Source: Marinobacterium jannaschii DSM 6295 (GTDB lineage Bacteria > Pseudomonadota > Gammaproteobacteria > Pseudomonadales > Balneatricaceae). From it: a stretch of 64,000 nucleotides of DNA. Under the pieces are notes generated by a model. The model did no database searches, was not told the origin of the DNA, and worked only from the letters and a program-made list of their open reading frames with translations. Position numbers and translations under genes: made by a program. Position 1 is the first letter of the stretch; every line of letters starts with the position of its first letter. This document shows positions 18,636-27,253 of this stretch, piece by piece. The stretch is taken from the NCBI RefSeq assembly GCF_000620085.1, contig NZ_JHVJ01000003.1, positions 124,001-188,000 of the forward strand, given 5' to 3'.

Positions 18636-21271
18636 AGTTCAGGGGTAGTATCCGCAGCTATTTTATCCAGCTGATGATCGCAGTACTTGTTGTTACCGCC
18701 CTGATCTGGTCGGTAAGTACCTATATCGTGACGAACTATCGGGGTATTTCTCAGCACTTTGTCGAAGATGATGTCGTGTTTCTGGAGCAGTTATCGGACT
18801 ATTCGTTACAGATTACCCGTGCTCATGCCGCGACACTTCGCATCATCCGGGAAGGAAAAGGCTCAGCCGGTGCCCGTTATGACCAGGCAAAAATTCATCT
18901 CGACAATATCGGGAAAGTGATCGAATCGATCGAAACCTCTGGTAGCGGCTCGGTTATTGACGGTGAGGAGGAAGAGGGCAATGCGATTGATTCGCGCCGG
19001 CTGGTGCCGAATCTCACGGTTTATCTAACCCGTCTGGTCGATGCGGTTGAAAATATGACGCTGAAGCCAGAAGCGGTGGAGCCCTACCTCAGAGAAGCGG
19101 CCGCCGCCTACCTGACTTTCCAGACGGAGATCTCCCAGCTGATTGTCGAAGTCGGACTTGAAGTGGAGCAGGAATACCACGAGGAGCTGGACCTGGCCGA
19201 TGCGTTGTCCTTTTGGCTGACTGCGATCTCTGCACTGGCACTGACTGCCGTGTTGATGGTGGCCATGTTCAGGGCCAATCGGCTGACCCGGGATCTGGAA
19301 GTCATCAGGCAGGTCTTGCTGCAGTTAGGGGACGGTAAGCTGGATGTCGCTATCCCGGAACGTTTCCAGCAGAAAGAGTTGCAGCAGATGTCGGCTGCAC
19401 TGCACTTCTTTAAAGAGACACGGTACCGTCTCAGCAGCACCATGCAAGCCCTCGAAGAGTCGAAACAGGAGCTGGAATCGCGGGTTAATCAGCGCACAGA
19501 AGAGCTGACCGCAGAGGTTAACCTGCACAAGCAGGCCCAGCAACGGCTGAAGCTGGCGGCGGAAGTGATGCGTTCGACCAGTGAAGCGGTGGTGATTACC
19601 AATACCTGTAATCGTATCGTCGACGTGAACGAAGCCTACTGCTCCATTACCGGCTACAGTCGCGATGAGGTGATTGGTCGTAATCCCTCCGTAGCCCGAT
19701 CGGGCATTCATGACGATGACTTTTATCGGGAGATGTGGCGTTGTCTGAAAAACGACGGTCACTGGATGGGTGAGATCTGGGATCGGCGCAAGAGTGGAGA
19801 GGTCTATCCGAAGTGGCTGGCGATTAATGTCGTCGTTGACGATGAAGGTGAGGTGACCCATCACGTGGGTGTCTTTACTGATATCAGTGAGTTGAAAAGT
19901 AAGGAGGAACAGCTGCGCCGGCTGGCCCACTATGATCCGCTGACCGGATTACCCAATCGCGTGTTGTGTAAAGAGCGAGTAGAACAGCAACTGATCCGCG
20001 CAAGACGCTCAGGCAACAAGCTGGCATTGCTGTTTATCGATCTGGACCGTTTTAAGCATATCAATGACTCCCTGGGGCATGCTGCCGGCGACGAGCTGTT
20101 GGTAACCATTGCACGCCGTCTGGAAGAGAACCTGCGCCAGAGTGATACGGTTTCCCGGCGGCAGGAGAGTAGCTACACCGTCGCCAGGCTGGGGGGCGAT
20201 GAATTTATTGTCGCGCTCAGCGATCTGAATGATATTAAGTATATCGGCGAAATCGTCGAGCGACTGCAACGCGCTATCCAGTTGCCACTTAGCCTGTGCA
20301 ACAAACAGGTGACGGTCGATTCCAGTATCGGAATCGCGATCTACCCGGAAGATGGTCTCGATTACGATGAGCTGACACGGCGTGCAGATACGGCAATGTA
20401 TCGGGCCAAAGATTCGGGGCGTAACCAGTTTGTGTTCTTTATCGAGGATATGAACCGGCAGGCCCATGACCGGCTGGCACTGGAGATCGAACTGCGTGAT
20501 GCCCTGGCTAAGGACCAGCTGGAACTGCACTACCAGCCCAAGATATGTACCTCCACCGGAAAGATGACAGGAATGGAGGCGCTGGTACGCTGGCAGCACC
20601 CGGAGCGGGGAATGGTCGCACCTCTGGATTTTATCCAGGTGGCCGAGGATATCGGACTGATTGTACCGATGGGAGCCTGGGTGATGCAGACCGCCGCGGA
20701 ATTCTGTCTGCAACTGAACCAGGGCCGGTCACAGCCATTGCAGATGGCCGTCAATATATCGCCACGCCAGTTCCTGGATAAAGGGCTGGTGGGCAAAGTG
20801 GCGGAAACCCTGAAGCAAACCGGCCTGCCAGCCAATCTGCTGGAGCTGGAGATTACCGAAAGTGTGGTCGTGGAAGATATCGAGGACACTATCCTGAAGA
20901 TCGCTGAGATCCGGGCACTGGGCGTTAAGATAGCACTGGATGATTTTGGTACCGGCTACTCCTCCCTCAGTTACCTGCGTCGGCTGCCCATCGACACCCT
21001 GAAGATAGACCGTAGTTTTATCGTGCCACTGGACAGTGTCAGTGCCGAGCGGGAAAAGCCAATTGTTGAAGCAATTATCCGTATGGGTCAGCAGTTGCAG
21101 ATGAAAGTGGTGGCAGAAGGCGTGGAGACGGCTAAACAGCAGGAGATCCTATGTAATCTGGGCTGTGACCTGCTGCAGGGTTACTACTTCAGCCCACCGC
21201 TGTCTGCCGCTGAAATGAAGGAAAAACTGCAACACAATACAGCCGGACAACCGGCCGAACAGGTTGGCTGA
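18632..21271 (+). CDS. Membrane-bound PAS-GGDEF-EAL cyclic-di-GMP protein
   Basis: The 879-aa protein has a membrane helix at ~12-30, a ~160-residue periplasmic sensor, a second helix at ~193-213, a HAMP-like segment, a coiled coil (QALEESKQELESRVNQRTEE), a PAS/PAC domain (~310-425), GGDEF (RLGGDEF at ~521) and EAL (MEALVRW at ~647). The GGDEF motif is intact, as are EAL-domain residues DDFGTGYSSL and the KIDRSF motif, so both diguanylate cyclase and phosphodiesterase activity are possible. The periplasmic part contains an acidic insert (DGEEEEGN). The signal is unknown. It is followed 66 bases later by an ECF sigma gene. Confidence 0.92.
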   Translation: MKFRGSIRSYFIQLMIAVLVVTALIWSVSTYIVTNYRGISQHFVEDDVVFLEQLSDYSLQITRAHAATLRIIREGKGSAGARYDQAKIHLDNIGKVIESIETSGSGSVIDGEEEEGNAIDSRRLVPNLTVYLTRLVDAVENMTLKPEAVEPYLREAAAAYLTFQTEISQLIVEVGLEVEQEYHEELDLADALSFWLTAISALALTAVLMVAMFRANRLTRDLEVIRQVLLQLGDGKLDVAIPERFQQKELQQMSAALHFFKETRYRLSSTMQALEESKQELESRVNQRTEELTAEVNLHKQAQQRLKLAAEVMRSTSEAVVITNTCNRIVDVNEAYCSITGYSRDEVIGRNPSVARSGIHDDDFYREMWRCLKNDGHWMGEIWDRRKSGEVYPKWLAINVVVDDEGEVTHHVGVFTDISELKSKEEQLRRLAHYDPLTGLPNRVLCKERVEQQLIRARRSGNKLALLFIDLDRFKHINDSLGHAAGDELLVTIARRLEENLRQSDTVSRRQESSYTVARLGGDEFIVALSDLNDIKYIGEIVERLQRAIQLPLSLCNKQVTVDSSIGIAIYPEDGLDYDELTRRADTAMYRAKDSGRNQFVFFIEDMNRQAHDRLALEIELRDALAKDQLELHYQPKICTSTGKMTGMEALVRWQHPERGMVAPLDFIQVAEDIGLIVPMGAWVMQTAAEFCLQLNQGRSQPLQMAVNISPRQFLDKGLVGKVAETLKQTGLPANLLELEITESVVVEDIEDTILKIAEIRALGVKIALDDFGTGYSSLSYLRRLPIDTLKIDRSFIVPLDSVSAEREKPIVEAIIRMGQQLQMKVVAEGVETAKQQEILCNLGCDLLQGYYFSPPLSAAEMKEKLQHNTAGQPAEQVG

Positions 21272-21336
21272 GAGAGCCAGCCTGTCAGGCCGAAGGGCCT
21301 GAAACAGGTCTATCCTGAAAGGACGACATTTGTTGT

Positions 21337-22143
21337 ATGCGGGCAAGCCGCATTCTGAGACCAGGACAACAGACAAGCGGGTATTGCACCATGGGCAGCA
21401 TGAGCGTTCAGGAGGCGATACAGGGAGGTGTGCCAGATTCTGCAGTGGTAGAGCAGATCCTTCAGGGAGACACCTATCTGTTTGAAGTGATCATGCGGCG
21501 CTATAACCAGCGCCTGTTCCGGGTGGCCATGTCGGTGCTGGATGATCAGGATGAAGCGATCGATGTGGTACAGGACGCCTATGTCCGCGCTTACGAGCAT
21601 CTGGGCCAGTTTGAAGGCCGGGCCCGCTTCTCTACCTGGCTGACCAAGATCGCTGTCTACGAAGCCAAGACCCGTGCCCGGCGGCTGCGGCGCTGGATAC
21701 CGGGTGATATCGACAGCCTCGATGCCGCCGAGCCGATCTTTAACTCCATGCTCGGCAATGAGCCGGCTAATAACACCCATCATCTGGAGCTGCGCGCGTT
21801 GCTGATCAAGGTTGTCAGTGAACTGCCGACCGAATACCGCATGGTACTGATTCTGCGTGATGTGGAGGGACTGGATACGGCAGAAACCGCTGAGTGCCTC
21901 GACCTGACCGAAGAGAATGTCAAAATCCGGCTGTTTCGTGCGCACAGTAAACTGCGCCAGTTTATCCAACTTGATGCCCGTGTGGTGCTGGATGAATTTC
22001 TTGGCTTTGGCGGCGCGCAGTGCGATGGCCTGGTGATGGCCGTAATGCCGGTGATTGAGGTCGGTACCTCCGACAGCCCACTCGACCGGCTGCTGAACTG
22101 GTTTAGTGCGTTAAAAAACTCACTCTTTGTCGGAAAGCGTTGA
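21337..22143 (+). CDS. ECF-type RNA polymerase sigma factor
   Basis: Sigma-70 region 2 is visible at about 50-115 (LFEVIMRRYNQRLFRVAMSV, DDQDEAIDVVQDAYVRAYEH, FSTWLTKIAVYEAKTRARR) and region 4 at about 160-215 (ELPTEYRMVLILRDVEGLDT, then the helix-turn-helix TAECLDLTEENVKIRLFRAH). A ~55-residue C-terminal tail follows, which is more than minimal ECF factors have. The start is uncertain: ATGs at 21337, 21391 and 21400 are all possible and none has an ideal Shine-Dalgarno. No anti-sigma gene is adjacent. The next gene, a His-rich cytochrome, may be its target. Confidence 0.88.
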   Translation: MRASRILRPGQQTSGYCTMGSMSVQEAIQGGVPDSAVVEQILQGDTYLFEVIMRRYNQRLFRVAMSVLDDQDEAIDVVQDAYVRAYEHLGQFEGRARFSTWLTKIAVYEAKTRARRLRRWIPGDIDSLDAAEPIFNSMLGNEPANNTHHLELRALLIKVVSELPTEYRMVLILRDVEGLDTAETAECLDLTEENVKIRLFRAHSKLRQFIQLDARVVLDEFLGFGGAQCDGLVMAVMPVIEVGTSDSPLDRLLNWFSALKNSLFVGKR

Positions 22144-22222
22144 CTTCTTTTCAGCTAAAAACTGTAACCGAACCGGACGTCGTGACTCTGTTAGGGGGAT
22201 CTCTTTAACAGAGGAACGAACC

Positions 22223-23584
22223 GTGAAACTTCATCCTGAACCCGGACGTAAGTCGCTATCGCGTTGTATCCGGGATTACCTGATACCGAGTTACTTGACC
22301 GTGCTACCGGTGGCACTGGCCGTGGCACTGACCGTGGGCTACGCATCGGCTGACTCCGATGAGCACCACAACCACCACCACGATCATCATGGACACCATG
22401 ACAGCCACAATGACCGCATCAGCCTGAAAGAGGGCAAGTCGATCTTCCGTTACGATACCTTTGGCAGTGAAGCTTTCTTCAGTGATGCCCTGATGCTGCA
22501 TGAACCGCTGAACAGTGTCAGTCCTGAAACCGCTCTGGCAGTCGGCCTGAAGGTGGATATTAAAAAACTCCCGCAGGAGGTTATCGATGCACTGAAGGCG
22601 GGAGAGGTGGATCTGAGTGATCCTGCTGTCACCCGTTTATTGCTTGAGCTGGATGCTGTGGTGGGAATCCGGGCCAAGGTGGAAGGGGAACAGATCACCC
22701 GGGTCGGTATTACCTGCGCGCTCTGTCACAGTGAGGTAGATGACGCCCTCACTGAAGGTATTGGCTACCGGCTGGATGGCTGGGCCAACCGTGACCTGAA
22801 TGTCGGTACTATTATCGGCCTGTCGCCCAACCTGCAGGCGATCGCCGACCTGCTGGGGGTTGATGTCGCTACCGTAGAAACTGTACTGGCGTCCTGGGGG
22901 CCGGGTAAATTCGATGCCCACCTCAATCTTGATGGCAAGGGCCTGCGGCCGGATGGAAAAACCGGTGCCGTACTGATTCCACCTGCCTTCGGACTGGCGG
23001 GGGTCAACCTCGCAACCTATACCGGCTGGGGCACCGTCAGCTACTGGAACGCCTTCGTTGCCAACCTGGAGATGGGTGGCTTAGGCACCTTCTTCGATCC
23101 GCGACTGGATGATGCGGTGAAATTCCCCATCGCCGCTGCCAACGGCTTCTTCGACGTTCGTAACGATCCCGACCTGATCACTAAAAAGCTCCCGGCTCTG
23201 CACCACTACCAGCTGTCGCTGGAAGCGCCACGGCCATCGCGCTGGAGCTACAACCGCTGGGCCGCGCGACGCGGACAGAAACTGTTTAATGGCCGCGCGG
23301 AATGCTCCACCTGTCATGTGCCACCGCTGTTTACTGAGCCTGGCTATAACCTGCATACCCCGGAAGAGATCGGTATAGATAATTTCCAGGCGATGCGTTC
23401 ACCCACCGAGAAGTACCGTACCACACCCCTGAAAGGCCTCTGGACCCATACCAAGGGTGGCTTCTACCACGATGGCCGCTTCGCGAAACTGATCGACGTG
23501 GTTGATCACTATAACAACCACTTCTCACTCAACCTCAATGACCGGGAAAAATACTATATCGTCGAATACCTGAAATCGCTCTGA
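22223..23584 (+). CDS. Exported dihaem cytochrome c with His-rich N-terminus
   Basis: The start is taken as the GTG at 22223 because GAGGAACGAACC precedes it and the signal peptide follows (VLPVALAVALTVGYASA). Right after the likely cleavage site is HHNHHHDHHGHHDSHND, a probable metal-binding patch. Two haem c sites are clear: CALCH (about 171) and CSTCH (about 360). Overall length (453 aa) and layout recall dihaem cytochromes of the CcpA/MauG-like or c-type electron carriers, but I cannot place the subfamily. It follows the ECF sigma gene by 79 bases and would act in the periplasm. Confidence 0.8.
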   Translation: MKLHPEPGRKSLSRCIRDYLIPSYLTVLPVALAVALTVGYASADSDEHHNHHHDHHGHHDSHNDRISLKEGKSIFRYDTFGSEAFFSDALMLHEPLNSVSPETALAVGLKVDIKKLPQEVIDALKAGEVDLSDPAVTRLLLELDAVVGIRAKVEGEQITRVGITCALCHSEVDDALTEGIGYRLDGWANRDLNVGTIIGLSPNLQAIADLLGVDVATVETVLASWGPGKFDAHLNLDGKGLRPDGKTGAVLIPPAFGLAGVNLATYTGWGTVSYWNAFVANLEMGGLGTFFDPRLDDAVKFPIAAANGFFDVRNDPDLITKKLPALHHYQLSLEAPRPSRWSYNRWAARRGQKLFNGRAECSTCHVPPLFTEPGYNLHTPEEIGIDNFQAMRSPTEKYRTTPLKGLWTHTKGGFYHDGRFAKLIDVVDHYNNHFSLNLNDREKYYIVEYLKSL

Positions 23585-23999
23585 AGGTGATGGCCTGCTC
23601 CTGTGAGAGTGCTATATCGCTTTCAAGGGAGCGAGGCCTGTCAGCTGATCGATGCTACCTGTTGATGCAAATTATCAATATCGTTTGTCGACAATTATAT
23701 GTCGCTATTGAGAATGCTACTCGATTCTAGCTCGTTGACTGTAGATGATACTTAGTCGAGTTGTTTGTTTTTTGTGCGATTTAGCTGCAAGTATTAGGTT
23801 TATTGCTACGAATCGGGTGAAATTTATACCTTTGTTGTAGATATATTAGTGAGTGGGTTCATTAGAATCTTTCGCTCTCGAATGGTTGATTGTTGACAAT
23901 GTTGTTTCGAGAAATTGCCGCCCATACCTCCTGGTATCGGGCGGTGTCTTCTTAACTGACTCTTCTGAGGCAACCTCAGATACATGGAAGGTGAGAAAG
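23585..23999. other. AT-rich gene-free stretch with strong hairpin
   Basis: This 415-base stretch is much more AT-rich than its neighbours and has no convincing gene. A TTGACA at 23893-23898 could be a -35 element. A strong hairpin occupies 23918-23944: CCGCCCATACC pairs with GGTATCGGGCGG apart from one bulged base. It ends 56 bases before the small ORF at 24000 and may be an attenuator or the leader of that transcript. Confidence 0.45.
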
Positions 24000-24140
24000 A
24001 TGAGCAGTGATAAAAATAAAAATGAAGACCAGCTGGTAACTGAAGAAACGGAATTTCAATTTAGCGAGGCTGAAAGAGAAGAAGCTCAGAGGTTAACCAT
24101 AAAGATAATGCTGGATGAAACTGTATTGGATGATGACTGA
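24000..24140 (+). CDS. Small acidic protein of unknown function (46 aa)
   Basis: The ATG at 24000 has AAGGTGAGAA upstream. The 46 residues are hydrophilic and acidic (TEETEFQFSEAEREEAQRLT, ending LDETVLDDD), probably largely helical. A strong terminator follows 60 bases later. I know no family. It could be a small regulatory protein or a leader peptide; no modification or export genes are adjacent, so a peptide-product role is unsupported. Confidence 0.45.
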   Translation: MSSDKNKNEDQLVTEETEFQFSEAEREEAQRLTIKIMLDETVLDDD

Positions 24141-24199
24141 CTGCGAATGCGGTCAGTTCTGAATCCGAACCAACATTATTGCCTGGATACCTGAGTCTT

Positions 24200-24244
24200 A
24201 AAAGGGAGCCTTATTTCATTCGTGAGATAAGACTCCCTTTTTTA
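24200..24244. terminator. Bidirectional rho-independent terminator
   Basis: AAAAGGGAG..CTTATTTCA pairs with TGAGATAAGACTCCCTTTT over about 18 bases around a short loop, with T-runs on either strand. It ends the small-ORF transcript and the convergent LysR gene, whose stop codon lies in its right edge. Confidence 0.85.
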
Positions 24245-25147
24245 TGCGCTCTTTATCTGCCCTGTCAGCCAGCACAGCGCCGGGTCGTTGCTAAATAGCG
24301 GGTGTGTGACCAGCTGCATTTCCGCCACCGGCAATTCCTCTGGCGCTGCGATCATCCTCAAGGGCAGCATCTGGCAGAACAGTTCTGCCATCGCTTGCGG
24401 CAGGGTGATGATCGCATCGGTAGCGGCGGCGATGCGGGCAGCGGCCATGTAGTTGATGGTGCGGGCGATGGCGCGTCGCTGCTGTTGCTGCTCGCTGAGC
24501 CAACTGTCAATTGGGTTACTGCTGGCACCGCTGAGGTCGGAAAACACTACATGCGGTTGCTGCAGGTACTGGTTTAGATTCAGCCGCTCGCCTATCTGCT
24601 TATTATCCTTTGCTGCCAGACAGCTGTAGGGCTGGCTTAGCCAGGCTTCACTGAGCAGGTGGCCGGGCAGGGGGTAGCTGCAATCGATGCCAACGACCAG
24701 ATCGACCTTGCCGGATTCCAGTTCCTGACCAAAGGTTTCCGGCGAGATGATATCGACCTCAAGCTGCATGTTCGGTGCCGATTTCTGCATCCGGGCTACC
24801 AGATCAGGGAAGATCACCGCTTCGAAGAAGTCGGTACAGGCAATGGTGAAGCGTCGGCTGCTGCAGGCCGGATCAAACTCGCCGGGCGGGGTCAGGGTCT
24901 GGTTTACCAACTGCAGTGCCTGTCGTACCTCTGGCAGGATCGCCAGTGCCCGGGCTGTTGGCTGCAGGCCATTGCCGCTGCGCACCAACAGCGGGTCATC
25001 AAACTGCTGGCGCAGTCGGTTGAGGGCATGACTCATGGCGGACTGGCTGAGGAACACCCGCTCGGCGGCGCGGCTGACATGGCGTTCTGCCATTAATGCG
25101 TCAAAAATAACCAAGAGATTAAGATCGAAGTTACGTAGCGGGTTCAT
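24242..25147 (-). CDS. LysR-family regulator divergent from agmatinase
   Basis: The 301-aa protein has the N-terminal LysR helix-turn-helix (FDLNLLVIFDALMAERHVSR, then FLSQSAMSHALNRLRQQFDD) and the periplasmic-binding-like effector domain from ~92 on. It resembles the NodD/LinR-type subgroup with MNPLRNFDLNLL. It is transcribed away from speB, with a 172-base shared promoter region, so it probably controls speB and the urea transporter. The inducer might be agmatine or arginine-derived; that is inference. Confidence 0.9.
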   Translation of the reverse strand: MNPLRNFDLNLLVIFDALMAERHVSRAAERVFLSQSAMSHALNRLRQQFDDPLLVRSGNGLQPTARALAILPEVRQALQLVNQTLTPPGEFDPACSSRRFTIACTDFFEAVIFPDLVARMQKSAPNMQLEVDIISPETFGQELESGKVDLVVGIDCSYPLPGHLLSEAWLSQPYSCLAAKDNKQIGERLNLNQYLQQPHVVFSDLSGASSNPIDSWLSEQQQQRRAIARTINYMAAARIAAATDAIITLPQAMAELFCQMLPLRMIAAPEELPVAEMQLVTHPLFSNDPALCWLTGQIKSA

Positions 25148-25319
25148 CGCCTCGCCTTATATTATTAATCTGGTGCATTATTCATCTCATAGAATGCATT
25201 TCAATAATGATAAGCCTGAGGATAGGATTTTCAAAACCAACGAACAAGCCCAACCGGTGTTCGCCTTGCTGGCGGATTCCAGGCTTGGTCACCGGTTTCC
25301 AAAAATAAGGAGAACATCG

Positions 25320-26267
25320 ATGTCCGACAAGCCAACCCGTAAAGCCCTGATTGCCGATGCTGATTCAGCGATCTACACCACCATGGGAATGACCTATATG
25401 GATTTCCCGCCGGTATCCGATCTCAATGCCTCTGATGCTGAGGTAATCGTATCCGGCGTACCTTTTGATCTGGCCACCTCAGGCCGTTCCGGGGCGCGTT
25501 TTGGGCCACAGGGGGTACGCCAGGCTTCTAATCAGCTGATTTGGGAAGGGGCACGCTGGCCCTGGCCGTTCGCACTGGATGATCACCTCAGTGTTGCTGA
25601 TTCCGGCAACCTGTTCTTTAAGCACGGTGAGCCACAGACATTGGTGGAGAACCTTGAGGCCCATATCAGCAATATCCTGGAGGCCGGAAAGTCAGCTCTG
25701 ACCTTTGGCGGAGATCACTTTATTACGTTGCCGGTGCTGCGTGCCTATGCCAAAAAGCACGGTCCGGTGGCGGTGATCCACTTTGATGCCCATACAGATA
25801 CCTATTCAGGTGGCACCAAGTATGACCACGGCACCCTGTTTCATCATGCCGTGACCGAAGGGCTGATCGATACCGAGCGCTCGCTGCAGATCGGTATCCG
25901 CACCACTTATGATTACGATAACCACCCCTTTGAGGTGCTGGATGCGGCCTGGGTTAATAAGTATGGCCCTGAAGCAGTACTGGAGAAGATCCATAGCCGG
26001 GTGGGTGATCACAAGGCTTACGTCAGCTTCGATATCGACGGTCTGGATCCGGCCTTTGCGCCGGGTACCGGCACGCCGGTTGCGGCGGGAATCAGCATCG
26101 ATTGCGCCCTGAAGGTGATCCGCGGTATGCAGGGTCTCAACCTGGTCGGGATGGATGTGGTGGAGGTGGCACCGGCCTATGATCACGCCGAGATCACGGC
26201 GTTGGCAGGGGCGACGCTGGCACTGGAATACCTCTATGTGCTGGCCGCTAATAAGGGGGCAGAGTAA
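25320..26267 (+). CDS. speB: Agmatinase (ureohydrolase family)
   Basis: The 315-aa protein has the Mn-binding motifs of the arginase/agmatinase family: TFGGDHFITLP (~123-133), IHFDAHTDTY (~149-158) and FDIDGLDPAFAPGTGTP (~237-253). Agmatinase-type residues near the start (SGVPFDLATSGRSGARFGPQ) fit. It would split agmatine to putrescine and urea. Related guanidino-acid ureases (guanidinobutyrase, guanidinopropionase) look similar and cannot be ruled out. The start at 25320 follows AAGGAGAACATCG. The downstream urea transporter supports urea formation. Confidence 0.88.
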   Translation: MSDKPTRKALIADADSAIYTTMGMTYMDFPPVSDLNASDAEVIVSGVPFDLATSGRSGARFGPQGVRQASNQLIWEGARWPWPFALDDHLSVADSGNLFFKHGEPQTLVENLEAHISNILEAGKSALTFGGDHFITLPVLRAYAKKHGPVAVIHFDAHTDTYSGGTKYDHGTLFHHAVTEGLIDTERSLQIGIRTTYDYDNHPFEVLDAAWVNKYGPEAVLEKIHSRVGDHKAYVSFDIDGLDPAFAPGTGTPVAAGISIDCALKVIRGMQGLNLVGMDVVEVAPAYDHAEITALAGATLALEYLYVLAANKGAE

Positions 26268-26362
26268 CCGGCAGGGGAAAGCAAAGTTAAATAATGTTTA
26301 CTAAAATCTATTTTAATGTATACATTGTGCCTTTCCTGAGATTGTAGTCCGGAGAGACTCCC

Positions 26363-27253
26363 TTGCTAAAGACCCGATTAAACCACTCTATGCAGTTCGC
26401 GCGACTTGATCCGCTGTTCCACGGTTTTGCCCAGATCGGTTTTCAGCAAAACCGCCTCAGCGGTTTGTTGTTTATCATCGCGATAGCGCTGGGCTCGCCC
26501 TTGATGTTGCTGGCAGCACTGGCGGCAGTGGGCACAGCGTACCTGACCGCCAGCTGGCTGGGAGCAGACCGGAAGGACCTGCAGGCGGGACTCTATGGCT
26601 ACAATCCGGCCCTGATGGCGATTGCGCTGGTGATCTGGTTGCCGCTGTCATGGTCGCTGGTGCTGATGGTGCTGGCAGGCGGTGCGGTCACGGCCCTGAT
26701 TATGTATGCCTTCCGCCAACATAGCCGGATACCCCCTTACTCGGTGCCCTTTATTCTCACTGCCTGGCTGATGCTGTTGCTCAGCCTTGGTGCGGGGATG
26801 GATTTAAATACGCCGGCGCTGTTGAACCACGGCGGGGCCAGCGTGTTTGAGGCCTTTCTGAGCAGCGTCGGCCAGGTCGGATTCCAGCAGGGTGCCCTCA
26901 GTGGTGCCCTGATTCTGGCCGCGTTGCTGGTTGGCTCGCTGGCTGCGGGCGGCTGGGCAATACTGGCCGCCGTGGTCAGCCTGGTTCTGGCTCCGCTGTT
27001 GTCACCGGCAGCGGGGCTGATCGACAGCGGTATATTTGGCTTCAATGCGATTCTGGCAACGCTGGTGTTAAGTGGTTTATTGCCGCAACACCGCTGGAAA
27101 GCAGTCGTTATTCTGTCGGCCATTACCGCCACCGTTGTGCTAACGGCCGTCTTCCTTCAGTTGGGGATAATCGCCTTTACGGCGCCCTTTGTAATGACGG
27201 TCTATCTGATCCAGCTGGCTATAAGGCAGTTTTGCAACCCGATCGCTCAGTAG
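26363..27253 (+). CDS. Urea transporter (UT family)
   Basis: The 296-aa membrane protein shows two internally similar halves, as in UT channels: GFAQIGFQQNRLSGLLFIIA and GYNPALMAIAL in the first, SVGQVGFQQGALSGALILAA and GFNAILATLVL in the second. The start is a TTG preceded by GGAGAGACTCCC. It lies 95 bases after speB and is likely co-regulated. Since urea is a product of agmatinase, it may export excess or import urea for use elsewhere. Its last codons overlap the convergent MocR gene by seven bases. Confidence 0.88.
   Translation: MLKTRLNHSMQFARLDPLFHGFAQIGFQQNRLSGLLFIIAIALGSPLMLLAALAAVGTAYLTASWLGADRKDLQAGLYGYNPALMAIALVIWLPLSWSLVLMVLAGGAVTALIMYAFRQHSRIPPYSVPFILTAWLMLLLSLGAGMDLNTPALLNHGGASVFEAFLSSVGQVGFQQGALSGALILAALLVGSLAAGGWAILAAVVSLVLAPLLSPAAGLIDSGIFGFNAILATLVLSGLLPQHRWKAVVILSAITATVVLTAVFLQLGIIAFTAPFVMTVYLIQLAIRQFCNPIAQ

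Noticed and set aside
23640-23740. Possible Fur-like boxes in the AT-rich stretch
   Set aside because: Short AT matches only (around AAATTATCAATATC); no 19-bp site close to consensus and no iron genes adjacent.
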